Shown here piece by piece: positions 34,250 to 43,425 of a stretch of 64,000 bases of DNA. The stretch comes from Rossellomorea arthrocnemi (GTDB lineage Bacteria; Bacillota; Bacilli; Bacillales; Bacillaceae_B). The position numbers were made by a program, and so were the translations under genes. Below the pieces are notes generated by a model, which searched no databases, was not told the DNA's origin, and worked only from the letters and a program-made list of their open reading frames with translations. The stretch is taken from the NCBI RefSeq assembly GCF_904424705.1, contig NZ_CAJGBF010000016.1, positions 27,199 to 91,198 of the forward strand. Direction: 5' to 3'. Numbering within the stretch: position 1 is the stretch's first letter; each line of letters opens with the position of its first letter.

Positions 34250-34435
34250 CTATTGGTTTTTCTTCACTCTTGTGCGTTGGTTTGCAGCATTTGCACGAGC
34301 TTGTGCTTCCATGTCAGCCTGGTCGGCAAGTTCTGTTGAGAACTCTTCGTCAACACCATCAGATTTGAGCTGAGCGGGTGTTTGTGGCAGACTGTTTTTA
34401 TTTCCTCTTTTACTATGGCCGCGTGATCTTCCCAA
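34250..34435 (-). CDS. yfhD: YfhD-family small protein
   Basis: A 61-residue hydrophilic protein opening MGRSRGHSKRGN with LPQTPAQLK and EFSTELADQADMEAQARAN, the YfhD signature. Function unknown; yfhD is a small gene of the B. subtilis yfh cluster. I choose TTG 34435: AAAGGGGA lies eight bases upstream and the product then begins like other YfhD proteins, whereas the ATG at 34444 touches the ribosome site. Confidence 0.85.
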   Translation of the reverse strand: MGRSRGHSKRGNKNSLPQTPAQLKSDGVDEEFSTELADQADMEAQARANAANQRTRVKKNQ

Positions 34436-34539
34436 TATAAACATCCCCTTTTGGTTAAAAAGTAAAGGTACAGATTCCGGTTGGAACCTGTACCTTTATC
34501 TTGCTTCAAAGTAAGCAATTTTAGTCCGGCAATAATTGA

Positions 34540-34665
34540 CTATCTATGGGATTTTGAACTGAAGCCGCCTGCACGGTCGGCTGCTTTGAACTCCCTTGAA
34601 TACGTTACTTCCTGAGCGCTTGAGAGAACCGACTTAGTTTTGTCTTTCTTTTTCTTACTATCCAT
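34540..34665 (-). CDS. yfhE: YfhE-family small protein
   Basis: A 41-residue basic protein: a Lys-rich start (MDSKKKKDKTKS), then QEVTYSREFKAADRAGGF, the conserved core I associate with YfhE. Unknown function, probably spore-related by context. AGAAGGG lies 12 bases before the ATG. It sits between yfhD and yfhF, as in B. subtilis. Confidence 0.8.
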   Translation of the reverse strand: MDSKKKKDKTKSVLSSAQEVTYSREFKAADRAGGFSSKSHR

Positions 34666-34736
34666 TCGTATGTACATCCCTTCTATTTAAGAATAGTTCT
34701 ATTTTTGCCTTGAAAAGGGAGGGACATACCTGTGAA

Positions 34737-35642
34737 TTAATGATAGATGTCGATCAAAGCACTTCGTAATTCAGGGTATTCGAATTGAAATCCATGCTCA
34801 GACAGCACACTCGGTAAAACTTTTTGTCCTTCCAACACAAGGGTACTCATTTCACCCATTGCTACTTTTAAAGCGAGTGAAGGGACTGGTATCCAGTGCG
34901 GTCTTCCAAGGACGGCCCCGAGAGATTTCCCGAATTCTTTCATAGTGACGGGTGACGGGGCTGTGACATTCACGGGTCCTGAAATGCCTTCTGTTTCTGC
35001 AATGAATTTCACGGCTCTGGCAATATCTTTTATATGGACCCAAGACATCCATTGTTCACCTGAACCAACTGTTCCCCCGACAAACATTTTATATGGGAGT
35101 GCAATTTTGGGAAGTGCGCCCTCTTCTTGGCCGAGTATGATTCCGAAGCGGGAGTACGCTACACGTATGCCTAACTGGCTGGCTTTTTCCGCTTCCTTTT
35201 CCCATATTTGAACGGTTTCCCCTAAGAAATTATCGGCCATTTCCGTAGATGCTTCCGTATACGTATTTGTTTTGGAAGAAGGGTAATAGCCGATTGCACT
35301 CGCGTTGATTAGGGTTGTTGGTTTCTCTTTCAGTACCTTTATGATATTGATGACTTCCCCAGTTGAGTTGATCCGGCTATTGATGATGCGTTTCTTACGT
35401 TCGTCAGTCCAGCGTCCGCTATTGATGGATTCACCTGCAAGATTAATAACAGCGTGTATTCCTTCGAGCTTCGCTTCGGGTCTTGCACCATCTGACAGCC
35501 ATTTCACATATGTTACACCTTGTCGTGCCCCGTATTTATCCGGATTTCGCGTAAGGATTATTACTTCATGCTGGTGTTCTAGCAGTTCCTCTGTCAGTGC
35601 CTGACCGACAAAACCTGTTCCGCCTGTTATGGCAATCTTCAT
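34737..35642 (-). CDS. yfhF: NAD(P)-dependent epimerase, TIGR01777 family (YfhF)
   Basis: A 301-residue extended-SDR protein. MKIAITGGTGFVGQ is the dinucleotide loop, INLAGESINSGRWT and SAIGYYPSS (with the YxxxK-type Tyr region) follow, and the C-terminal DUF1731 part has GRPHWIPVPSLALKVAMGEM. The family, called cell-division inhibitor SulA-like in old annotations, has no proven substrate. Three ATGs in a row follow GGAGGGG; the third (35642) has the best spacing. Confidence 0.88.
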   Translation of the reverse strand: MKIAITGGTGFVGQALTEELLEHQHEVIILTRNPDKYGARQGVTYVKWLSDGARPEAKLEGIHAVINLAGESINSGRWTDERKKRIINSRINSTGEVINIIKVLKEKPTTLINASAIGYYPSSKTNTYTEASTEMADNFLGETVQIWEKEAEKASQLGIRVAYSRFGIILGQEEGALPKIALPYKMFVGGTVGSGEQWMSWVHIKDIARAVKFIAETEGISGPVNVTAPSPVTMKEFGKSLGAVLGRPHWIPVPSLALKVAMGEMSTLVLEGQKVLPSVLSEHGFQFEYPELRSALIDIYH

Positions 35643-35734
35643 CATCATCCCCTCCAGTTATACTTATTATTTTACCTATCTTCAGAATAAAAAACATATG
35701 TTGAATGTGTTAGGATTAAGGTGAGGTGGAAAAT

Positions 35735-36541
35735 ATGGGTAAGATTACGAAAATAACGAAGCAAGTGAAGAACGATGAGCGTTATAACTTATTTATAGAT
35801 GGGAAATATTCCTTCAGTGTCGATGAAGCGGTTCTTGCTAAGTTTCAGCTCAGAAAAGGGCTAGAGGTGGATGAACTTGAAATTTCAGAGCTTCAATATG
35901 AAGATGATGTAAAAAAAGCTTTCAACAAAGCCATTCAGTATTTAGCTTATCGGATGAGAACGGAAAAGGAAATACGTGATCATTTACAAGAAGGGGACCC
36001 GGAGGATGGAGTCATCCAGGAAGTGATTCATAAATTGAATGAAATCAAATACATCAATGATCTAGAATTCGCACATGCGTTTGTCGGTACTCAAATGAAT
36101 ACCGCTGACAAGGGACCGACCTGGATTCGCGGCGAATTAAGAAGAAAGGGTGTAGGGGATTCTCATATAGAAGAGGCACTTACCGCTTTTACACAAGAAA
36201 AGCAGGTAGACAAAGCGGTCGCTTTGACAGAAAAGCTCCTTCATAAGTATCGTAAAGATTCAAAGATGATCGCCAAGCAAAAGATTGAACAGAACCTGGT
36301 GAGGAAAGGGTATCCGGGTTCTGTCATGAAAATCGTATGGGAAACCGTTGAATCTGATAGGGATGACGATGAGAGGTGGGATGCCGTTTACCACCAGGGT
36401 TTAAAGGCTCATAGAAAGCTGAGTGCAAAGCATGATGGATATGAGTATATCCAGAAGATGAAACAAACCTTATATCGAAAAGGTTTTTCCATTGAAGACA
36501 TCGAAAGGTTATTGGAAGAATTAAAAGAAAACGAAGAGTGA
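35735..36541 (+). CDS. recX: Recombination regulator RecX
   Basis: A 268-residue RecX with tandem three-helix modules: LAYRMRTEKEIRDHL, GPTWIRGELRRKGVGDSHIEEAL and MIAKQKIEQNLVRKGYPGSV are the repeated cores. RecX binds RecA filaments and limits strand exchange. ATG 35735 has GGTGAGGTGG upstream; the GTG at 35726 lies within it. The yfhF-recX divergent order is that of B. subtilis (yfhG). Confidence 0.93.
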   Translation: MGKITKITKQVKNDERYNLFIDGKYSFSVDEAVLAKFQLRKGLEVDELEISELQYEDDVKKAFNKAIQYLAYRMRTEKEIRDHLQEGDPEDGVIQEVIHKLNEIKYINDLEFAHAFVGTQMNTADKGPTWIRGELRRKGVGDSHIEEALTAFTQEKQVDKAVALTEKLLHKYRKDSKMIAKQKIEQNLVRKGYPGSVMKIVWETVESDRDDDERWDAVYHQGLKAHRKLSAKHDGYEYIQKMKQTLYRKGFSIEDIERLLEELKENEE

Positions 36542-36563
36542 TAATGTGTAATGGGGGAATTCA

Positions 36564-36977
36564 GTGGAGATATTTGTTCTTTTGTTCGTTGTTATTACGT
36601 TGCCACTTATCATTAGAACTAGTAGAAAATTCAAGCTCTATGCTGGTGGAATAGTAATTGGTACTGCCCTTTTATTTCTCATCGGTGAATTGATTATTAA
36701 AATGCAAACGGACTTCTTTTCATTAGACAGGCAGGAGTGGAACAATCAGGGATATGCTGAGGTTATGGGGAAATGGGTCGTTCCCTTTTTTCTTTTGGGA
36801 GCGGCAATCTTCATGGTGCTTGTCAATATCAGAATGATACAGCAGTTTCTAAAACGAAAGGATGGCATCCGTTGGGTCTGGATTGCTTTTGTAGTGGTCA
36901 TAGATGTGTTTGCATTGTTTTTAGTTCCTATGCTTTTATTTTTTGTGGCCTTTATGTTTTTTCCGTTTGCTCCTTAA
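36564..36977 (+). CDS. Hypothetical four-helix membrane protein
   Basis: A 137-residue protein with four hydrophobic helices and short charged loops (RTSRKFKLY, FLKRKDGIRW). I do not recognise the family. The start is GTG 36564 after ATGGGGGAA. It begins 22 bp after recX and ends at a strong terminator, so it is probably cotranscribed with recX. Confidence 0.65.
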   Translation: MEIFVLLFVVITLPLIIRTSRKFKLYAGGIVIGTALLFLIGELIIKMQTDFFSLDRQEWNNQGYAEVMGKWVVPFFLLGAAIFMVLVNIRMIQQFLKRKDGIRWVWIAFVVVIDVFALFLVPMLLFFVAFMFFPFAP

Positions 36978-36980
36978 ATC

Positions 36981-37016
36981 AAAAGGCAGTCTTCGTTTAC
37001 CGAAGACTGCCTTTTG
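36981..37016. terminator. Bidirectional terminator
   Basis: AAAAGGCAGTCTTCG pairs exactly with CGAAGACTGCCTTTT around TTTAC, between the convergent membrane-protein and SDR genes. Confidence 0.85.
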
Positions 37017-37023
37017 AGGTTTA

Positions 37024-37692
37024 TTATTTTGATTCGATAACGATTTCATCTTTTTTCTGATATTCAGATACGATCATCTCCGCCACTTCTCTGGGAGAAC
37101 GAAGTCGTGAACGATCGTTAACATGGTCACTATTATCCCAGAATGGAGTATTCATCCCACCCATATAGGCGTTAACAATACGAAGGTTGGAGTCTTCAAA
37201 TTCTTTTTGGAGGCTTTCCCCAAACCCTCTCAGAGCGAACTTGCTTGCTACGTACAGTGATTCATTTTTCTTGCCTCTTAGACCGGCCGTAGAAATGATG
37301 TTAATGATGGTGCTGTCCTGCTGCAGTTTAGGCAGAAGTACCTTTGTAAGCCGGATTGGCCCAAGTGCATTTGTTTCGAACATGCTTACTAATTCATCGT
37401 CATTTGACTCATTGAACGGACCAAAGTGGCCGACACCTGCGTTATGTATGAGTAGTTGAATGTTACGGTTGTGGAGATAATGTTCACCAAGATGCTCAAT
37501 GTCATCCTTTGAACGTATGTCCAAAGTGGTAAAGGATGCTTCGCCACCTGTATTTTCAATTTCAACTGCTGCTTCTTTTAACGTGTCTTCCGTACGTCCA
37601 AGCAGGAAGATATGAAAGCCTTGTTTGCTGAGAAGTTTGCCTAATTCTTTCCCGAGGCCAGAGCCTCCGCCTGTGATTATGGCTGTTTTCAT
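37024..37692 (-). CDS. Short-chain dehydrogenase/reductase
   Basis: A 222-residue classical SDR. TGGGSGLGKELG near residue 8 binds NAD(P), HNAGVG and the catalytic S..YVASK (SLYVASKFALRGFG) are present. Substrate unknown; the wide SDR family cannot be narrowed here. The ATG at 37692 follows AGAAAGGATGG; the frame stays open to 37827 only through the repeat array. It interrupts the recX-yfhH order I recall from B. subtilis. Confidence 0.87.
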   Translation of the reverse strand: MKTAIITGGGSGLGKELGKLLSKQGFHIFLLGRTEDTLKEAAVEIENTGGEASFTTLDIRSKDDIEHLGEHYLHNRNIQLLIHNAGVGHFGPFNESNDDELVSMFETNALGPIRLTKVLLPKLQQDSTIINIISTAGLRGKKNESLYVASKFALRGFGESLQKEFEDSNLRIVNAYMGGMNTPFWDNSDHVNDRSRLRSPREVAEMIVSEYQKKDEIVIESK

Positions 37693-37712
37693 ATTGAATC
37701 CATCCTTTCTTA

Positions 37713-37747
37713 TGCTTGTCGGGTCTGACCAAGCCGCTTTCGCTTTT
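37713..37747 (+). repeat. Right-end fragment of the covarying palindromic repeat
   Basis: GCTTGTCGGG..CTGACC..CCGCTTTCGCTTTT is the right flank of the unit without its left half, next to the SDR ribosome site. Confidence 0.75.
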
Positions 37748-37870
37748 GTTTGTCCAGCTCCAGCGGCTAGCCCCTCGAGGTCATAAGCCGTGATGGCCAA
37801 AAAGGCAAAGAGCGCCTTTCCGGCCATCCCGTCTTATGCTTGTCGGGGCTGACCAGCCGCTTCCGCTTTT
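37748..37870 (+). repeat. Covarying palindromic repeat, copy A1
   Basis: Constant left flank (TTTGTCCAGCT..CCTCGAGGTCA), arm 37783-37798, loop 37799-37821 containing GGCAAAGAGCGCC, matching arm 37822-37837, constant right flank (GCTTGTCGG..CCGCTTTT). Arms match 14 of 16. An outer stem pairs AGCGGCT with AGCCGCT and AGCCCC with GGGGCT. Confidence 0.85.
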
Positions 37871-37991
37871 GTTTGTCCAGCTGCGACTCCTAGTCCCTCG
37901 AGGTCACTTTTGAAGAATCCCATAAGGCAAAGAGCGCCTTTTGGGATTCTCCAAAAGTGCTTGTCGGGCCTGACCAGTCGTCTCCGCTTTT
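37871..37991 (+). repeat. Covarying palindromic repeat, copy A2
   Basis: Same flanks and loop core as A1, but different arms: CACTTTTGAAGAATCCC (37905-37921) and GGGATTCTCCAAAAGTG (37943-37959), 16 of 17 paired. The outer stem GCGACT/AGTCGT and AGTCCC/GGGCCT also differs from A1 yet still mostly pairs. Confidence 0.85.
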
Positions 37992-38115
37992 CTTTGTCCA
38001 GCTGCGGGGCTTAGAGGCTCGAGGTCATAAGGCAAGCCCACCAAAAAGGCAAAGAGCGCCTTTCCGGTGGACTTGCCTTATGCTTGTCGCCTCTGGGCAA
38101 AGCCCCTCCGCTTTT
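37992..38115 (+). repeat. Covarying palindromic repeat, copy A3
   Basis: Loop identical to A1. Arms CATAAGGCAAGCCCACC (38026-38042) and GGTGGACTTGCCTTATG (38066-38082) pair 16 of 17. The outer stem has changed on both sides to GGGGCTT/AAGCCCC and AGAGGC/GCCTCT. Confidence 0.85.
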
Positions 38116-38163
38116 CTTATTGTATCATTTTCTCTATACTACTATTAGTAGAGGTGATGAGGA

Positions 38164-38490
38164 ATGGAACAAGAGAGAAGATATAGTGAGATGACGAAGC
38201 ATGAGTTGAAGCAGGAGATTGCTTCGTTAAAGGAGAAAGCCAGGAAAGCCGAACAGCTGGGGATTGTAAATGAGTTTGCCGTATTGGAGCGGAAAGCTCT
38301 TATGGCACAGTCATATTTAATGGATCCTGATAGCTATAAGCCTGGTGGGATCTACGCGATAGAAGGGGATCCGGGTACATATTTCAAAGTGGACTACTTA
38401 AATGGAGTATTCGCTTGGGGATATCGCTTGGGTGGCGATGGAAAAGAAGAAGCCCTTCCTATCTCCCTTTTAGCCGGAGAAAAGAAATAA
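38164..38490 (+). CDS. yfhH: DUF1811 protein YfhH
   Basis: A 108-residue YfhH-type protein: an N-terminal helical hairpin (EMTKHELKQEIASLKEKARKAEQ, about residues 9-31), then YLMDPDSYKPGGIYAIEGDPG and a small beta-barrel end. Family function unknown; it is a soluble protein of the sporulating Bacillaceae. GAGGTGATGAGGA precedes the ATG. Position next to sspK matches B. subtilis yfhH. Confidence 0.87.
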   Translation: MEQERRYSEMTKHELKQEIASLKEKARKAEQLGIVNEFAVLERKALMAQSYLMDPDSYKPGGIYAIEGDPGTYFKVDYLNGVFAWGYRLGGDGKEEALPISLLAGEKK

Positions 38491-38494
38491 GGAA

Positions 38495-38520
38495 GAGGTC
38501 CGTCAAAAGGGACGGACCTC
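38495..38520. repeat. GAGGGACGGACCT-family palindrome, short copy
   Basis: GAGGTCCGTC pairs exactly with GACGGACCTC around AAAAGG, directly after yfhH and before the convergent ypzG. No T run follows on either strand, so terminator function is doubtful. Confidence 0.75.
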
Positions 38521-38527
38521 GGAAGGT

Positions 38528-38686
38528 CTAGGAACGCTTACGTGTTTGGTTCTCTAGAATGATTAAGTCTTGAGTTTGTGTGGTTTGTCCATTTGCCTGT
38601 GAATGGGCATGCTTCGGGTTGTAGAATGCCTTGTTAAATGGACTGTTGTACTTATTTCGGTAGAAGTTGTTTTTCATGTTTGCCAT
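38528..38686 (-). CDS. ypzG: YpzG-family small protein
   Basis: A 52-residue protein with NPKHAHSQANGQTTQTQ and ILENQTRKRS, the YpzG pattern as I recall it. Hydrophilic; probably spore-linked, function unknown. TAGGGGG precedes the ATG. It lies downstream of sspK on the same strand and may be cotranscribed with it in the forespore. Confidence 0.78.
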   Translation of the reverse strand: MANMKNNFYRNKYNSPFNKAFYNPKHAHSQANGQTTQTQDLIILENQTRKRS

Positions 38687-38717
38687 CGTGACTACCCCCT
38701 AATCAAATTTCACTGTA

Positions 38718-38882
38718 TTAAAGTGAGTCGTGATTTCTTTGTCCAGAAGATTTCATTCGTTCTTGAGGATGGGTATTGATGGTGCCGTTAGCCCTTTTAG
38801 ATGCATATTCCGCTTTTGCTCTCGGTTCACCTTCGAATTTATTGTTGTTCATATTGGGGAACCCTGTCGATTTATTTCGCAT
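38718..38882 (-). CDS. sspK: Small acid-soluble spore protein K
   Basis: A 54-residue minor [24 protein letters not shown] and [19 protein letters not shown] match SspK of B. subtilis closely. It accumulates in the forespore core. AGGAGG lies six bases before the ATG. Forespore (SigG) control is expected from family knowledge; I did not identify the promoter. Divergent from yfhJ, as in B. subtilis. Confidence 0.9.
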   Translation of the reverse strand: MRNKSTGFPNMNNNKFEGEPRAKAEYASKRANGTINTHPQERMKSSGQRNHDSL

Positions 38883-39033
38883 AATGTGCCTCCTAAAAGG
38901 TGAAATTTACTGACTCATACCGTGAAGAAGCAAAGGCTCACAACTAAGCTTAACCACGTACCTATAGTATGGGTGAAATGACCGACATTATCATAAAAGC
39001 ACGGACTAAATATATGGAAAAGGAGGAGACAAA

Positions 39034-39306
39034 ATGGAGTCAACATTCCACGAATTAACACAATTGTTAATTGAAAAAAATAATAAGCTTTCGTATGAAA
39101 AAGCGAGAACCTGGATCGAACTTGTCTGGGAGGACTTTGAAGCAACATACGCGAAGGCGGGTTACGATTACAAAGGAAAAGTAGTAACCGAAAAAGTCGT
39201 TCGCCAATGGGTCAATACATATGGTGAACAAATTCATGAATTTGCTGCACAAAATCCAAAATACAAGCATCTGATTGAAGAAAATAAAAATGATTTGCTC
39301 CATTAA
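39034..39306 (+). CDS. yfhJ: WVELL-family protein YfhJ
   Basis: A 90-residue YfhJ protein (WVELL family): TWIELVWEDFEATYAKAGYDYKG (about residues 26-48) is the naming motif region, and VVRQWVNTYGEQIHEF follows. Soluble and mostly helical; function unknown. AAAAGGAGGAGAC gives a strong ribosome site. Confidence 0.9.
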   Translation: MESTFHELTQLLIEKNNKLSYEKARTWIELVWEDFEATYAKAGYDYKGKVVTEKVVRQWVNTYGEQIHEFAAQNPKYKHLIEENKNDLLH

Positions 39307-39310
39307 AAAA

Positions 39311-39343
39311 TGAGGGACGGACCTTCCAAAGGTCCGTCCCTCA
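39311..39343. terminator. Terminator hairpin of the GAGGGACGGACCT family
   Basis: TGAGGGACGGACCTT pairs exactly with AAGGTCCGTCCCTCA around CCA: a 15-bp perfect stem between the convergent yfhJ and yfhP stops. An A run precedes it, so it works best as terminator of the leftward yfhP. Confidence 0.8.
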
Positions 39344-39349
39344 CTATCG

Positions 39350-40336
39350 TTAATCGATTAATATGTCGATGTCGACTTTTGTGCGAAGTTTTTCTTCGCT
39401 GAAGACCCACCCTGTGTAGGAGCTGACAATGTTGAGATCTTTATCCAGCTGTACCAGGGCGACGAATGGGTAGTGTCCATTATTTCGATAACGGAGATCG
39501 ATGAAGCGTACTTCATAATGATCATCATATTCATCCAGTTCCCAACGGTAAACCGGGGAAAAGGAGAGAAAGGCGGCCAGGTTTTTATCTTTCCTGGCGG
39601 CATGGATGACCGGATTTTCCGGTATCTCCACCCGTTGGAATTTATCAAAAATGGTAATCGAACGTCTAAATGCCCGAGCGACATAATAATGCTCTTTCGT
39701 CACGATCGCCAGACGCCACTGGAAAAATCGGATCGTCGGGGAGATGATGATTTTCTCCGCTTGCGGTATTCGTCGCTTCACAGCATTTTTTACGGCATTT
39801 TGAACCTGAAACCTCAATACATAATAGGCAAATATCACAATGTACATGACCAAAAAGGTTTTTCCTGGAGGTAATCCAAGACCCCACAAAAGCAATCCAA
39901 TTACATGTATACCGAATATAATCGTATCAAATGTGTTAATAACTCCTAAAGCGACCCATTTCGACGAGATTGGCCTGATGGCCTGTGTCCCGTATGCGTT
40001 GAAAATGTCGACAAATACATGGAGGAATACGGCTACAAATGTCCAAATCCATAAGTGTAGTAAATCTGCCCCGGGGAAAAACGGAAAAAGACAAGCGACA
40101 ATTAATAGCGGCCAGAGAACAACCGCAGGCAGACTATGGGTAATCCCACGGTGATGACGAATATAAACCGCATTACTACGTAATTTCAATACGGTATCGA
40201 TGTCAGGTATCTGAGAGCCGATAACTGCTGCAACTAACACACTTTGAGAAGTGGCAGCACTTTCAGCAACAACGGGATCCAATGTAGCTAAGCCCCCAAG
40301 AGCGAAGCCCATGACGATATGAGTGCCTGTATCCAA
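39350..40336 (-). CDS. yfhP: YfhP-type metal-dependent hydrolase (DUF457), membrane protein
   Basis: A 328-residue YdjM/YfhP protein. Opening MDTGTHIVMGFALGGLA, SQIPDIDTV and RHHRGITHSLPAVVLWP carry the His/Asp cluster of the DUF457 metal-hydrolase family; four or five membrane helices precede a soluble C-terminal part (about 190-328). Target unknown. I use TTG 40336 with GGGAGGA eight bases upstream, which gives the usual length; the in-frame ATG at 40387 has no site. Confidence 0.9.
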   Translation of the reverse strand: MDTGTHIVMGFALGGLATLDPVVAESAATSQSVLVAAVIGSQIPDIDTVLKLRSNAVYIRHHRGITHSLPAVVLWPLLIVACLFPFFPGADLLHLWIWTFVAVFLHVFVDIFNAYGTQAIRPISSKWVALGVINTFDTIIFGIHVIGLLLWGLGLPPGKTFLVMYIVIFAYYVLRFQVQNAVKNAVKRRIPQAEKIIISPTIRFFQWRLAIVTKEHYYVARAFRRSITIFDKFQRVEIPENPVIHAARKDKNLAAFLSFSPVYRWELDEYDDHYEVRFIDLRYRNNGHYPFVALVQLDKDLNIVSSYTGWVFSEEKLRTKVDIDILID

Positions 40337-40423
40337 AAGTAGTCCTCCCTTGGCTCGAATTTCTAAGGTTTGTTTATGACTAATCATTGGTAAACATGAT
40401 ATGGTTAAAAGGAGATTATTTCA

Positions 40424-40732
40424 ATGAAAAACAATGTTCACATTTACATGGAATATGAAATAAAGCAGAATTTTAAGCCTCAATATAAGCAAATTATGAC
40501 CAATATCAGAGAGACATTACCACATTATGGTGCCTTCAATATCAATTGGGAAAAAGCTGAAGACGATTCGAACCGCTATATCGAATCCTTTCTGGTCCCG
40601 ACCGAATCCCATTTTCATGTGTTAAAACGTTTGAGAATGTCCCGTCGTCATTTATTATTCGGATTATTGGACGAATGTATTTGTGGTGGATTACAAGATA
40701 TAAACCTTGTTTGCCTAAAAACAGAGCTTTAA
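40424..40732 (+). CDS. Hypothetical protein, 102 residues
   Basis: AAAAGGAG precedes the ATG of a soluble 102-residue protein with an HIYMEYEIKQ strand, a central amphipathic helix and a C-terminal CICGGLQDINLVCLKTE. The alternating strand/helix order could be a small ferredoxin-like fold, but I cannot name a family. It lies 49 bp before mutY on the same strand and is probably cotranscribed with it. Confidence 0.65.
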   Translation: MKNNVHIYMEYEIKQNFKPQYKQIMTNIRETLPHYGAFNINWEKAEDDSNRYIESFLVPTESHFHVLKRLRMSRRHLLFGLLDECICGGLQDINLVCLKTEL

Positions 40733-40781
40733 TTATTTATTCCCTATTCAATGTAACATTTAACATCCTGGAGGTACAAAA

Positions 40782-41888
40782 TTGAAAGAAGAACCATTGA
40801 AACACCTACAGACCATTAACCGTGAGGAATTTCAAAAAGATTTAATTTCATGGTTTTCAAGAGAACAACGCAATCTGCCGTGGAGGAAGGATCAAGATCC
40901 ATACAAAGTGTGGGTGTCGGAGATCATGCTCCAACAAACGAGAGTGGACACGGTTATACCTTATTTTAACCGATTTATCGAGAAATTTCCTACCATAGAT
41001 GCTCTGGCTACTGCAGACGAAGAAGATGTTCTGAAGGCATGGGAAGGCCTCGGCTATTATTCCAGAGTCAGAAATCTGCAGACTGCCGTGAAAGAAGTAA
41101 ACGAAAAGTATGAGGGAATTGTACCGGATACTCCGAAAGAAATTTCTTCTTTAAAAGGAGTGGGTCCCTACACCGCGGGGGCAATATTAAGTATTGCTTA
41201 CAGTAAACCTGAGCCTGCTGTGGACGGAAATGTGATGAGGGTATTTTCACGCATCCTATCCATATGGCTTGATATAGCAAAGCCTTCATCTAGAAAAGTG
41301 TTTGAAGAAGCAGTAAGGAACCTGATTTCAATGGAAAATCCTTCTTTTTTCAATCAGGCATTAATGGAACTTGGTGCCTTGATCTGTACACCGACATCAC
41401 CCTCCTGCCTGCTTTGTCCTGTACGTGAGCACTGCCAGGCTTTTGAAGAAGGTGTACAAACTGAACTTCCCATTAAATCGAAGAAAAAATCGGCCCGTAA
41501 ACTTAATATGGGAGCTGCAGTTTTGTTCACCGAAGATGATCGGGTCGTGATCCACAAACGCCCTAGTAAAGGTCTGCTTGCTAATTTGTGGGAATTCCCT
41601 AATTTTGAAGTGGGGAATACAAGCAGTGGAAGGAAGCAATTGCTTCATCTCATGGAAGAAGAATACAATGTGGATTGCGCATTAAAGGCTGGGGTTGTGA
41701 CAAAAATTCAGCATATATTTTCTCATATCGTTTGGGATATAGAGGTGTATGTTGGATCTGTGGACAGTATCACAATAGAGGGAAGCGGTCTGATAGCTGT
41801 TACCATTGAAGAAATGGAGAAGTATGCTTTCCCAGTTTCACACCAAAAAATCTGGCAGGAAACAGGAGAAGGGATTTTACTGAAGTAG
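40782..41888 (+). CDS. mutY: A/G-specific adenine glycosylase MutY
   Basis: A 368-residue base-excision enzyme that removes adenine opposite 8-oxoguanine. Catalytic E47 (SEIMLQQTR), the HhH loop [12 protein letters not shown] (about 124-135), D148 (AVDGNVMR) and the iron-sulphur ligands C202, C209, C212, C218 are all present. The C-terminal NUDIX-like domain (about 240-368) recognises 8-oxoG. Start is TTG 40782 after GGAGGTAC. Same place as yfhQ/mutY in B. subtilis. Confidence 0.95.
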   Translation: MKEEPLKHLQTINREEFQKDLISWFSREQRNLPWRKDQDPYKVWVSEIMLQQTRVDTVIPYFNRFIEKFPTIDALATADEEDVLKAWEGLGYYSRVRNLQTAVKEVNEKYEGIVPDTPKEISSLKGVGPYTAGAILSIAYSKPEPAVDGNVMRVFSRILSIWLDIAKPSSRKVFEEAVRNLISMENPSFFNQALMELGALICTPTSPSCLLCPVREHCQAFEEGVQTELPIKSKKKSARKLNMGAAVLFTEDDRVVIHKRPSKGLLANLWEFPNFEVGNTSSGRKQLLHLMEEEYNVDCALKAGVVTKIQHIFSHIVWDIEVYVGSVDSITIEGSGLIAVTIEEMEKYAFPVSHQKIWQETGEGILLK

Positions 41889-41917
41889 AAAGGAGCAGCG
41901 GGACACGCTGCTCCTTT
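41889..41917. terminator. Bidirectional terminator mutY/yfhS
   Basis: AAAGGAGCAGCG pairs exactly with CGCTGCTCCTTT around GGACA, between convergent stops. Confidence 0.8.
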
Positions 41918-41927
41918 CATCATCACT

Positions 41928-42152
41928 TCAGTCGTAACTAATCTTGGTACCATGAGTATAATCGGCTTCGCCACGCTTCAATCCACCACGGTTTTCAATT
42001 TCTTCGACAATTTCCCGATGAATCGATTGTCCTTCTGCATTCAAATAAGGTACTATTTGTTGTAGTGAATGATGAAAGAATGCAAGTTCGCTTTTCTTCC
42101 ATTCATCTTTCGGAATCATTGAAAGCTCGGTCATATCTCTGCCTACATACAT
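41928..42152 (-). CDS. yfhS: YfhS-family small protein
   Basis: A 74-residue soluble protein (IPKDEWKKSELAFFHHSLQQ; GGLKRGEADYTHGTKISYD) that matches YfhS in length and place between mutY and fabL. Function unknown, perhaps sporulation-related. GGAGGAATGAGTA precedes the ATG. Confidence 0.8.
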   Translation of the reverse strand: MYVGRDMTELSMIPKDEWKKSELAFFHHSLQQIVPYLNAEGQSIHREIVEEIENRGGLKRGEADYTHGTKISYD

Positions 42153-42251
42153 TACTCATTCCTCCATTTAAACTGAGATGCTTTTATTAGTTTGCATGTT
42201 CGGGGTCTCATTATACTTTGGACCAATTGGAAAATGAAATTGAAAGGATGA

Positions 42252-43001
<750 letters not shown>

Positions 43002-43077
43002 TGGAATGTATTTCCTTAAAATTGTAGAATAGAGAAATCCACGCTTGGTTATCTTAATAAGCGTGGAGGTGATTACA

Positions 43078-43278
43078 ATGGCAAAACAACCAAACAAAAC
43101 TCAATCTGGTACAAGTGTTCAACACGTGAAACAACAAAACGCTCAATCTGCAGGTGCACAGCAACAATTCGGTACTGAGTTCGCTTCAGAAACATCTGCA
43201 CAACAAGTGAAGAAACAAAACCAACAAGCAGAAGCTAACAAAGCGAAAGCTTCTGGTAAATACGGTCAACAACAATAA
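43078..43278 (+). CDS. sspE: Gamma-type small acid-soluble spore protein
   Basis: A 66-residue Gln/Ala-rich SASP: VQHVKQQNAQSAGAQQQFGTEF and the partial repeat QQVKKQNQQAEANKAK are the gamma-type duplication with the FGTEFASET-like protease site. It serves as an amino-acid store degraded at germination. GGAGGTG precedes ATG 43078. Forespore expression is expected. Confidence 0.93.
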   Translation: MAKQPNKTQSGTSVQHVKQQNAQSAGAQQQFGTEFASETSAQQVKKQNQQAEANKAKASGKYGQQQ

Positions 43279-43298
43279 TTTCATTGTTCTTGACAGAG

Positions 43299-43326
43299 AA
43301 AGCACCCATTCAGTTGGGTGCTTTTT
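43299..43326 (+). terminator. Terminator of sspE
   Basis: AAAGCACCCA/TGGGTGCTTT around six bases with five T. Confidence 0.85.
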
Positions 43327-43425
43327 CATTTTGCTTCATTTAAGGATTATGAAAGCTTGCTCAGGGGATTATTAGTACCTTCTAGTGACTAAAATACCCT
43401 TGTAAAGATGCACTAGAGTGAGGGG

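Noticed and set aside
34264..34518. 84-codon leftward frame overlapping yfhD
   Set aside because: A different frame of the well-supported YfhD gene; no ribosome site.
37713..38115. CRISPR array
   Set aside because: Repeat units are over 120 bp, palindromic throughout, and the variable parts pair with each other; there are no cas genes.
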